Assembly: GCA_036924285.1 (NCBI GenBank)
Contig: JAYKYS010000009.1
Span: forward strand, 20,130,001-20,194,000
Length of the DNA: 64,000 nt
Source: Asterella californica
Taxonomy: Eukaryota; Streptophyta; Marchantiopsida; Marchantiales; Aytoniaceae
Direction of reading: 5' to 3'
The notes beneath the pieces are model-generated. The model was not told the DNA's origin. It was given only the letters and a program-made list of their open reading frames with translations, and did no database searches. Of this stretch, positions 46,330 to 56,478 are shown in pieces (positions within the stretch are counted from its first letter, which is position 1; each line of letters begins with the position of its first letter). The translations under genes were made by a program, and so were the position numbers.

Positions 46330-46560
46330 AAAAAATCATATAAATGTTAAATAAAAAATATATATTAAGAAATATAAATAACTAAAATACTTTATAGACG
46401 TTATTTATTAACCCATGCTTGGAACACGGAAAGAGCAGGCAAAAACCCATAAGTGTAGATTGGATTCTCGTGCTTCAGAAGGTACAAGTCCGTACTCATG
46501 AATACATAATTTTACTCAGGCAGGAAAGGTTAGGTATTAAATTAGAGGATGACTATGCAT
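46330..46560. repeat. Partial copy of the dispersed hairpin-bearing repeat
   Basis: AAATATATATTAAGAAATAT and the following AT-rich block parallel 5140-5215 (AATATATATATTAACTAAGT...). AACCCATAAG occurs at about 46444, against AACCCATAAG at 5246. Near 46526 there is one arm, AAAGGTTAGGTATTAAATTA, of the 5361-5385 hairpin arm, with no partner arm. This supports a mobile or recombined family. Confidence 0.5.
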
Positions 46561-46805
46561 GCTTATCAATCTATGTAACCAGCGTTTCGCATTTCATACA
46601 TGAAATGCGAAATTAACACAGTCTATATTCATATCTTTTTGTAAACTTTTCAAAAAATTATTACTTACATAGAGTGTGATAATGATTATAAAGATCTAGT
46701 TTATGTTAGAAAAGTTCTATTCTCTTGATATTTACGATTATAACACAATTGTAGTACAAGAGAAAACACACGCACATAAGCAAGAATTGGTGCATGCTTG
46801 ATATT

Positions 46806-47027
46806 GTCACCAGAGGTGAATTCCTCACGCTGTCCAAGCAGGTAGATAGTCAGATGATAGATGCAGTAAGAGCTTCTCTGAATGATGTAGAGTTTGAAAA
46901 GGTGCATTTTTAGGAAACTGATGACAAGGGATACCAGCAAGAAGCGTTGGTTGCTGGTACCAACACTATTGAGTTCGATGATGAGGAAGTTGGCGAGGAG
47001 AGTCCAGCTTCTACTACTTCTTTGTAG
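46806..47027 (+). pseudogene. Possible coding remnant
   Basis: One frame reads VTRGEFLTLSKQVDSQMIDA, continues to an in-frame TAG at about 46909, then ETDDKGYQQEALVAGTNTIE and an acidic end before TAG TAA. The amphipathic, acidic composition resembles real coding sequence. It may belong with the coiled-coil ORF at 48572. The family is not recognised. Confidence 0.25.
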
Positions 47028-48314
47028 TAAGAATGTCTGTCTCTGGAAGCAGACCAGAGTGTCGTGCTGGAGGTGAAAAACATAGAAAATGTACATACTT
47101 TGACGATCAGGTTGTGTGGAGTCTTTCCTGTGTGCCTACCTAGGCAGACGAATGTCAATGTGCATTGTTATGTAGATGAATTTTTGGGGAATGACGGTTT
47201 TTCGACTGAGTAAACTCCACGATTTTATGTGTTGCTTTTGCCATTGTTTGGTGCATGCATCTGTCATTTTTGTACTATAATTTTGCACAAGAGATATGAG
47301 ATCATCTCGGTGAAACTGTACTCTAACCATTTTTTAAGCAAAAACTCTAACCTGAGGTGAGATTCAACCAGTTATTACTTGGGCTTTTGTTTTCCTTTTT
47401 TTAATGGAAAACCAGACGTTTATTTCCATATTTAACGGAGGGTTTCACTCTCTAGCATACGTGACCTATTGGTTTTTGTCCCATCCAGTACATCTATTCG
47501 AATTGTTTTCAAACTATAAATCTTTGAGAACTTTGATTTCACTCGACATAACTTTCTACACCTGTTTAAATAATAACAATAGTCGTTCTTATGAACTTCG
47601 TGTCAGCTTTCAACGCAGTTAGTCTGAAACATAATTGTTGATGTGGTTACTGTGACTTGAATGTGACTCCTGGTGATGTCTTCCTCTCTTAGGACCTGCA
47701 TTCAAGGTCCACGTGATACTCAGTTTCTAATGTGTCACTTGGCATTGTGACTTCTTGCTTTTCAGGTCTACCACATGGCCACTTCTAGTCGTATAGCCGC
47801 TCCATTACTTTCATGTTTTGAGTTTTCCTGCGAGTAACACTCGTGTCCACAGCGCACTTCTCCCTTCGTTGCTTGAGAATTTCACGATGATTGATTTTAT
47901 ATTGATACTTCTTTTTTTTGGAAAGATCTTCTCCTTAATTCTTTCCTTTGGTATTAAGGAGGGTATTATTCACCTTATGTATTGTTCAGTATTTCGCACG
48001 AGGAATTGAAATAGTTTTGGTTTGGTTACTGTATGTTTTATGTTTTATTTTTACTTTTTACTTTTTCTGCAGCAGCAAGGTCTTTATACAGCGAGATAAA
48101 AGACATTTTCAGAAAATTTCGTACAGGTACGGCTCGCTCGTTTCATCGTGCATGACTCACGATAACTTTTTGTGATGCAGCTCCCACGATTGACCAGTAC
48201 TCTGAAGGCGTTGAAAAAACTAAGTGACAGTATTCTCGAGTATCTCTATATCCCCCTCAAGATATAGAGTTATCCTAACTTGGCGCTCCAAGATAGCCAC
48301 CCTAGAAAAGATTT
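47028..48314. other. Gene-free stretch
   Basis: AT-rich with short unrecognised frames. It may contain introns of a degraded gene linking the segments at 46806 and 48572, but I could not build a consistent model. Confidence 0.3.
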
Positions 48315-48470
48315 TCAATATGATGTGATTATGTTTTGCAGGTGAAGCAAAGTGATAGTATTGATCCAAAGCAAGACCTACTTGCAGCAAAGTGATAGTA
48401 TCGATCCAAAGCAAGATCTTTTTTCATAACGACGTTTTATCATTGAAATAAGTTTACTACTGCTTAGAGC
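48315..48470. repeat. Direct repeat, left copy
   Basis: Starts TCAATATGATGTGATTA and ends near CGTTTTATCATTGAAATAAG. The same sequence recurs at 50364-50527, in the same orientation, about 2049 bp away. Inside, a 40-bp unit (GCAAAGTGATAGTAT, then GATCCAAAGCAAGA) occurs twice, at 48347 and 48387. In both copies GCAG precedes GTGAAG/GTAAAA, like an intron acceptor. Roughly 90% similar to the right copy by eye. Confidence 0.9.
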
Positions 48471-48571
48471 TTTTGAATGAGAATCTGAGTTGTTTGTTTG
48501 ATGTTCACGACCACAATTTTAGTAATTGGAAGGTGCAGACGATAAGAGGCGAGGTTAGGGACCGTGAGGAT

Positions 48572-49009
48572 ATGGTTGTCATCCGTGAGGACGATCTCAA
48601 GGTCTACAAAGATGCCGTCCAATCTTTGCATGAAGTTAGTGAAAATGAGACTAAAATGAAAGGAAGTGCAGACAAAGTGGCTCAACTGGAAGAAAGTTTG
48701 CGCAATGCAGAGTCTAAATATATCGAGCTTGTAGAGAGGCTGAAAACTGCCGAAGAGAAGGTCAAGGAGTACGAGAGCACTGCACAACTGCAAGGGAAGG
48801 ATGTCATCCACTCTATAGAGATAATTGTAGAACTAAAAAGTATGGTTGCTGTCTATAAACGGAAGATCAAGGGAGCTAGAGATTTATTGCAGTCAACTAA
48901 GATTGAGGTAGATGAAGTGAGGTCAGAGATTGCAAAGAACTCCTCTAGTCTCGTTCCACGATCCTTCAGGTCCAGAGTCCCGTTATGTAAGACCTTCAAG
49001 ATTCTGTGA
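48572..49009 (+). CDS. Coiled-coil protein fragment of unknown family
   Basis: Frame open from 48473; the first in-frame ATG is 48572 (MVVIREDDLKVYKDAVQSLH), giving 145 residues to TGA at 49007. It is strongly helical with heptad-like spacing (DKVAQLEESLRNAESKYIEL, VERLKTAEEKVKEYESTAQL, then a segment with VAVYKRKIKGARDLL). The last ~25 residues are basic (VPRSFRSRVPLCKTF). The composition suggests true coding sequence, possibly an exon of a larger gene, but no family is recognised. It lies between two direct repeats (48315 and 50364), so it may be cargo of a mobile element or part of a local duplication. Confidence 0.4.
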   Translation: MVVIREDDLKVYKDAVQSLHEVSENETKMKGSADKVAQLEESLRNAESKYIELVERLKTAEEKVKEYESTAQLQGKDVIHSIEIIVELKSMVAVYKRKIKGARDLLQSTKIEVDEVRSEIAKNSSSLVPRSFRSRVPLCKTFKIL

Positions 49010-50363
49010 AATTTGTTTTTTGACCATTGATGTTTCTTCTAGTTCGAGAAATGATGATCTGTAAGCGTTGAACTTGTGGAGTTCATTTGTCGACTATTTT
49101 GCTTGTGATAAGCCGCAACATATGTTTCTCCTGTAGTTCTTCTCCAGCCAATATTCCTAGATAAGTACAACTCTTCACCTGGAATAGTTTCTTTGCAACA
49201 CGAATCTATAACGCATTGTGAGATCGGGTGGACCTCCTTCAACAGATGGAACTTTTAGGTTCAATCTTGCCGTAAATACCTCGACTTCATGTATTAGCTA
49301 GGTTAAAGGTCATCATATTGTTGATACCAGTATGCACTGGCAAAGAGTAAGATACTACATTATAGTAGATACCTCGTTTCGTCTGATGTTCAGTCCTTAG
49401 ATGATCCAGTGTCGAGCTGATGAGATAGCAGCTCTATCCTCTTCGGTGGAGGCTCCCCTGCTCGTCGGTTTTCAGATCCCAAGCTGTAGTTTGCAGTACT
49501 CATCAGTAAAGAGTTTCTTTCCAGACAAATATTAAGTCTTCATTGCGGTGCTAATGAAGGCTCAAATTTAAATTCACGCTAAAATTCTGATATGCAGAAA
49601 ATAGAGTACTACTTTCTACTCTCATTATTAATAATATTTTACTGTATCAGGACTTTGTGTAACCGTTCCTTTCCTTACTTTATGTACATTCTTCGAATTA
49701 TTTTATGTCTGGAATATTAATTATTCCACTCTTTGGTAGTGTTTAATAAGATTATAGATATTATTTATAATCTTATAAATATAGTTTACAAATATAGTTT
49801 ATCAATTTAGTTTTCCTCTTCGTGATTGAGCTGGGGCTGGGCTCGTTAGCTGCTGCTGGTCTTGTGAACTTATGTATTGGTAGTCATTGATCTTGAGCCA
49901 AGTATGTGGGTCGAGAGCGACGAATAACGACGATGATGTGAGTGAAGATCGCGTTGAGGCAGCTTGTGGCCTTGCTTCGTCTGCTGCTACGTAACTTGAA
50001 CTATTTCAAACTATTTCACTCTGACTCGACATGATCAAGCGATAGGATTGTTTTACTGGTGTTAAGAAGGGGACATGAATTCAACCCTGTCCCCTAAACC
50101 TTACAGTCCAGTAATTTTTTTGTCTTGTTGAACCCTTTTATTATTTCCTTCCTATGTTTGACTACATTGTAATTTGTAGAATTGATGAATAGTTGTAACT
50201 TCATTTTTCATTTAATAGATTTTAATTTCGTATGGAATCATAGTCACGAAATCTATTTTTTGTGAGAGTTGCGAGAGTTAAGCTGACTGTTAAGGTCATT
50301 TGGATATAAGTTGTTTTAGTCTCGCAGTCCTATCACTTTGCTATAACTTCTTTTATATTCTTA
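49010..50363. other. Gene-free stretch between the direct repeats
   Basis: No supported frame except a 67-codon minus-strand frame at 49039-49242. AT-rich units (AATCTTATAAATATAGTTTA) lie near 49760-49805. No polymerase, integrase or transposase signature was seen. Confidence 0.35.
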
Positions 50364-50527
50364 TCAATATGATGTGATTACGTTCTGCAGGTAAAACAAA
50401 GTGATAGTATTGATCCAAAGCAAGACCTACCTGCAGCAAAGTGATAGTATCGATCCAAAACAAGACCTTCTTTCATAACGACGTTTTATCTCTGAAATAA
50501 ATTTACGAGATCGTAACTACTGCTTTT
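50364..50527. repeat. Direct repeat, right copy
   Basis: Matches 48315-48470, including the internal pair of GCAAAGTGATAGTAT-type units and the ACGACGTTTTATC segment. It carries an extra ~12 bp (GAGATCGTAACT) near its end. Its right edge is about 130 bp before the Helitron-type remnant. Confidence 0.9.
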
Positions 50528-50649
50528 AATCACGAAGGTAAGACCTAAGACATCCAATTGAAATAGCTTTTTGTCTATTGTCATGATTGTATATATTATA
50601 TCTATCTTGGATAAAAAATGATATTATGTGTGTTTTTCAAGTTCATATA

Positions 50650-52830
50650 TACAATGGATTCAACTACGTCCAAACAAGGAAAAATGAAAAAGATTTCCAC
50701 TGATGATACAGAAAGGGAATGAACCCATAGTACAAATATTGAAGCAACCAAGTTCTGCTCCAACATCTCCTATAAAGTCTCCAAAAGGGAAAAAACAAGA
50801 ACAAGAGACAATTATTCCGTCTGAAACTTCAATTGTAGATAAAAACTTATCAATATTTATAGATAATATAGAATATGTGAAAAGAAATGATATATGTGAA
50901 AGAATTATATTAAACAAATATGGTAATATTAATAGATTTATAATCAAAAGCTCATTTCTTCTTTTTAATATGGTTGATTGTCGTGTGGAGAAGACGATTA
51001 CATGTAGTGCCCAAGGCAACAACGCTATAAACTGGTCAGATAAAGTGAATAGAAATACATATTGTAGGATACAATACTTTGGTCGTAAGGCCGTGCAGGT
51101 AGAGAGACCAGTAAAAACTCTCAGTCACAGAGGGGATGTCAAATTCATCCTCTTGATCGATAGACAAACAACATTTCAGACCATTACACCTTGGAGTTCT
51201 ACTCCAATTTTCAAATTCAGACACTTCATGTCTCTCCGAATGTGCATGCGTCCTCTTACTGTTCGATTCACGACAATAGACATATCTGTTGTCGTTATTG
51301 CTGTACACGGTGAAAACGAATATCAAAAATTTGAGATCACAATTGTGGATGGTGATTCTGAAGAAGACAAGATGACGGGAAGTAATTATGTACATTAAAT
51401 AACTTACGTTTATAAATTTATTTCGCAACTGATTTCAAAATTTTGCTATTCATGAAACTTCTAGACTAATAATAAACATGTATTTAGTATAACTGATGGG
51501 AACTAATATTTATTCCATTCAAAAGATCATTTTTCTTCCGTTATATCAAAAAGATTTAAGATATCGATAAATCCAAAAGATACAGTTGGATTACATAGTA
51601 CTTTATCTCTAAAAGTTATCATGTTAGTAGAATTATGTTATAATTATAACACACGAGATGGACTCACCAATGGAAGCTATGAGATTTTCATGTCCACAAC
51701 AACATATAACGATGATCAAATCATTTGGATCCAATTTTTTGATCCAAAGATTAGAACACAAACCAAGAACAAGCAAAAACATTGTATTCCAATAACATTC
51801 ATCCATCTTGGACGCCCATTATGAGAATTTCACAACAATTTCTAATCAATAAATATATCAGAGAACGTAAGATCACTAGAACATAATTCTTTGTTCAACA
51901 AGCATCTACACGAACTATCATAGATCGCAAGGATTGACCATGCATTAGGTAACTTTCAGTCCCAAGCACATAAATCGACGCGAATTGACATACACTGCAT
52001 TATCTAGAGTAAAAAATCTTAAACACTTACATATATTATAATTGATAGAGCATAGTCATATAGTTGTAGACAGGAGACTCACTCTCGAAATGGAACGGTT
52101 GAAACTAAAATCATCGTGGTAATTTCACATCCATGATCTTCAGATGAATATCTCATCTTCCACTTACATGCTCATACAATTTCTAAACACAAGATCAATA
52201 ATAAAACATCACCTTGATGTTCGAGCAGATCATAGTTTACAATTATCTGATATTTTGTGCTTCAGTGAGACACTTATACAAAATCCTACTTCTGTTCAAT
52301 ATTTCATAGACATCGAATTCAATATATACATATGCACACAAGTAGAGGTTTGTTATTAACATATCGAAACACAATGTAACTCTCGACACGTAATATTTTT
52401 GAAACTCATAACATGAAAATAATTTCTGCAGATTTCAACATTCTAATTCGTCGTGCAATTCACATCATAGTTGTATATAAATCTTTTCGTATGCATGTCT
52501 ATGAGTTTTTGATCAATTTTACTATCATTATTCAAAACATACTTAAAGATTATCTCACGATAATCATAGGAGATTTTTAATATCGATCTGTTCAAAATTG
52601 ATGATCATCAAACTACATCTTTCGCATCTTTCATGACTTCATTCAACTTTTTTCCAACTCTCACAAAATCAACCACAAAATACAGATCAAATCTAGATCA
52701 AATATGGACTAACGTTTCTCAACACAAAAGTCTCTTTTCATCATCACATGCTTATTGGACAGATCATGATCTTATTTTTATTCTCTATAAAAAGTCATCA
52801 CATGTTAATATGTTCTCATTTACGTGAAAA
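50650..52830 (+). mobile_element. Decayed Helitron/Helentron-type element (Pif1-like helicase end plus endonuclease)
   Basis: 50703-51398 is a 231-codon frame of unknown function (N-terminus Lys/Ser/Pro-rich). From about 51555 the plus strand reads the last blocks of a Pif1-like Helitron helicase, through frameshifts and stops. These are INPKDTVGL, then NYNTRDGLTNGSYEIFMSTT (within 51621-51824), WIQFFDPKI, an HRSQGLTMH segment at about 51930, and ELTYTALSRVK at about 51985-52020, which is helicase motif VI. This is followed at 52174 by IQFLNTRSIIKHHLDVRAD and SDILCFSETLI, then IIIGDF near 52565, LDQIWTN near 52693 and YWTDHD at 52753. These are landmarks of an endonuclease/exonuclease/phosphatase domain. 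A helicase followed by such an endonuclease is known from Helentron/Helitron2 elements. The Rep domain and helicase N-terminus were not found; the element is dead. Confidence 0.8.
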
Positions 52831-54430
52831 AACAAATCCGATCTTTTTTTCTTCGTGTACTCATCAATCAAACTATACGAGTGATGTTCATGATCATATA
52901 TTTCAGATTCAAGAGATTTTCAACACTTGCGAAACAAGATACTTTTTTTTACAGTTCTTGAAAATATTTTTTTTATATAAATTGTAAATCATCATCATGT
53001 CATGAGCTATTGACTTTATAAAATTTCTAAATATATGCATCCACAATCGTTCAATACAATATAAACATGTTCATTTTAACATCCATAATATTCCAAATGT
53101 TTTGTTTCGCAGTTACGATTCATCGTTGTTCTCAAGACGATCTCAAGATTCAAATCATTCTATACATTTCTTACATTTTTTATATATTATCGATATTTCA
53201 ATATACATAATCTTCACAACATTTCTCACAATCTTCATTATATATTTTCTCATTTCAAAAATAATCATATGTTATTATATTCTCAAGTAGCTAAACAAAT
53301 TAGTCTATTTATTTTCTTAATACGTTCATTATTCGAATCATTCAATATAAATTCATATGCATCGAGTTAAAGCTAATTTTAACAATTATGACATCACATA
53401 CTTCTTTATATTTTTTTACATTAATTGCATCATACATAAATTGAATATTAACACAATGTCATTTATGTATCTTTTCTTAACTTCCATAAATTTTGAAATG
53501 TATCTAATAACACAGTTTGAAATTATCTTTTCTAATCTCCACAATATCCTAAATGTTCTTTTTGTAGTTGTAACTTATCATTATTTTCAAATCGATTCAA
53601 AGACTTATCAACTTCTACATTTTCATACATTTAAAGATTCTTAGGATCACTATCCTCAAAATGATTCGAAGTTTCACAAGTATATATTTGCATAAATGAT
53701 GCGAACATGTTACTATCATCATATGAAGACATGTTGAAAGATGCCCGTTGTGAGTTACATAAATTTATTTTTTTCAATATCTGAAGATAATTTTATCATG
53801 ACTTCCAAAGATTATATTAATTTTATCATTTTTTAATTTTCATCCACATCTCTAGAATTACATCTCAGATATATCACTTTCTAAGACTCATGAGATATAT
53901 CAGATTCATGAGATGATTCATTTGCACAGATTTCACCTTCTAAGATTATGAAATCTTGTATACGCATAGCCCTTGCAATTCCATTGCATACATAACTGCT
54001 TGTTGTAATATTTATAAATAATTTAAATTATATAATGATATTCTATAGATGTTTTCAAATTATATAATGATCTTCTATAGATGTTTTCAAATTATATAAT
54101 GATATTCTAGAGATGTTTTCAAAAACATATGACTACGGTTATATTCATGTTTTTGAGTTTTCTGTTTGTAATAGTGATATGTGTATATTAGCACAAATAT
54201 TTAGTATGATACATACACAAACAATATAACACAGTTTTGTTAACTCAAATGCAGAAAACACTTCATTTGTTATCACACAAATACAGAACACCAAGTGTGT
54301 AATTATAACAAAGTTCCACTGTAGTGCGAAAATTTATAAATATATGTTGTGCTGCCCAGTTCTTCAGCGCAAATTGTTCTCCACTTTTTACCTGAAATTC
54401 TGACGTATGTAAAAGAAATGTAAATTGATA
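52831..54430. other. Very AT-rich tail of the Helitron region
   Basis: AT-dominated with Phe/Ile/Tyr-rich spurious frames (53102-53290, 53357-53644). A 32-bp tandem repeat is at 54029-54124. No CTRR-type Helitron end with an adjacent hairpin was identified. Confidence 0.35.
54029..54124. repeat. 32-bp unit, three tandem copies
   Basis: TTATATAATGAT starts at 54029, 54061 and 54093. Each unit reads on through TTCTATAGATGTTTTCAAA (TTCTAGAG in the third). Single-base differences separate the copies. Confidence 0.95.
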
Positions 54431-56478
54431 TGTATTCACGAACAGCTGCAAAAGTTCTTGCTCCAGCTCTTGGATACTTTTGTTACTTCAACTTGACGAA
54501 CGTCCTGCTGCGATGTGAACACCCCTTGAGTCTTTGTCTAAAACATAAATTTACCTTTTGTTTGAAGCGAGAGATTTTACGCTTCAGTCGCACCGACTCG
54601 TTGTACAGAGTCGAAGTAAAAGCCGCGCCGGGGAAGATCAGATGCAAACGACTTAAGCGACTCCCATATGGAAACGCTGTGATAGAATTCTTCCATTCCT
54701 TCAAAATAATTTCTAGACTGATTCCCTCGCTCAATTATCGTCTCCTCGCCGCAAGCTGCATACTACTACCAACGAAAACCCGGATTTTCCCCCCTACTAC
54801 GCGGGGAAGGTTGCTTTGGGTGCATATACTTTGTTGCAATGCGAAATCTGGGACAACGACTCGACTACTGAGAATTACACCGGGTACGAAAGCAAACTCG
54901 GGGACACAGAAGGATGGGCTACGATAATCTCTATAAGAACAGGTCGGAAAGTAGTGTGTCTACAAACTACCGTATCTAGTGTCGGACGATATCTCGGAAT
55001 AAGTTTGCCCACCTCCTTGCCTTGGTCAAGACTCAGACGGACGGGGTTCCGCGCCAGCGCTGCTCAAAAGGACGTTAGCTCATGATGACCACAACGGAGC
55101 ATTAAACCCCAGGAACGACGAGTACAAGCACTCCAAAGGTACTCGATCCTCCCCAATTACAGACCCACCAAAGATTTTGACAATATCAAAAAGTTAAATG
55201 TTAATTCAGATTTTTCTCATTCGTTCTCCACTTTTGACGACTAATAACATACGATTGTGAGAGAAGTGGCTCTATTCTAAAGTAAGTAGATATCTGAACT
55301 TGTTAGGTCGAACTTCACTAACCGCCACATACTGCTGCCCTTGATCCTGCGAATCACAAGTCAAATTACAGACACTGCAGTGCGATCTTGTGGCTAGGTA
55401 GTTCATATAGGCAGACGTAGGGTTTAAAGCCTCACTTCGTATCCACAGGCGGACTTAGATCATCACAGGTTACCATATTCTTACTCCCTTACCAATTTGT
55501 AAATACGTCCTTACCGTCTGCGTAAGGACAATCCTGATTTACTTCAAAAACCATCAAAATTAAAAGATAGCTAAACCGCTACCGTTCACTGCATGCCACA
55601 TCTTAAACAGACATACGGCCCATGAAATGAAAGGACACCAAAACAACAAACGACCAGCGAACTCGACATTAGAAGATTTTCCATTCAAACTACCAAGTTA
55701 CAAACCAAACGGCGCTCGGCTCAGAACACTGAAATTCCCGTAAGGAACTTGTGACACTGAGACCGGGTTGACTAACTCAACTAGGTTCCCCCGCCGTTGT
55801 TTGGAGGTCTACTCGCCATACGACTATTAGGAGAATTCGTAACACACGCATGTACAAGGTCTATTTCGGCCTTGCTGAATGCTTAAAATCTCAAGCATAC
55901 AATAGGATACATCGCTTCACACCTAAAACCTGAAAAGGTTTGTTCTCCATCAATGATTAATCCTCGCCTCGCAGGGAACTGCGGGCTGTACTGTGGAAGG
56001 ACTAAACATATGTTCTCGCGCTAATGTCAAGAGAAAAATCTTCTAAACATTTCTTATGATTCCCAACCTTGCGCAGATTGCAGATCACATATGTTGGGTT
56101 ATAACCCTTACACTGGTGACTCTAAAAATATTGGCAAGACAGAAAAGAGGATTTACAAGCAAGCAAGCAAGCACCCAAGATATACTATAATAATTTTGCC
56201 CAATAAAAGGTCAACCGTTCCTCCAACAACACAATGCAAAGCCGCCTTCACTTGAGATGGCCATGAAAGATATGACCAATTCTTCCCACCTGGATTCAGC
56301 AACCGACTACCCGATTTTTGCCCGGGACGCTCCTATGCTGTCAAGCAACAAATGGATCATAGTGAGCCAAGACACTCACTGTCGAGGGAGGTTCTACATG
56401 TCCTGTTCGCCTTTAGACAATCCCTGTACAGCCCCGGAGGTCCGGAGCTCCATTGACTGTAAATGCTTGCGATGCGCT
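54431..56478. other. Unassigned GC-richer stretch
   Basis: Overlapping frames at 54430-54927 (+), 54816-55085 (+; GAYTLLQCEIWDNDSTTENY) and 54483-54734 (-; NESVRLKRKISRFKQK, next to a donor-like GTAAAT) could include real exons, but I could not decide a strand or family. 55090-56478 has no frame of note and includes the 3' region of the TOM1-like gene. Confidence 0.25.

Noticed and set aside
49417..49424. CTGATGAG as a hammerhead ribozyme core
   Set aside because: No CGAAA partner or three-stem layout follows, so the match is chance.
48315..50527. Spaced GCAAAGTGATAGTAT repeats as a CRISPR-like array
   Set aside because: Only two subunits per copy with no unique spacers, in a eukaryotic nuclear sequence; it is a duplicated direct repeat.
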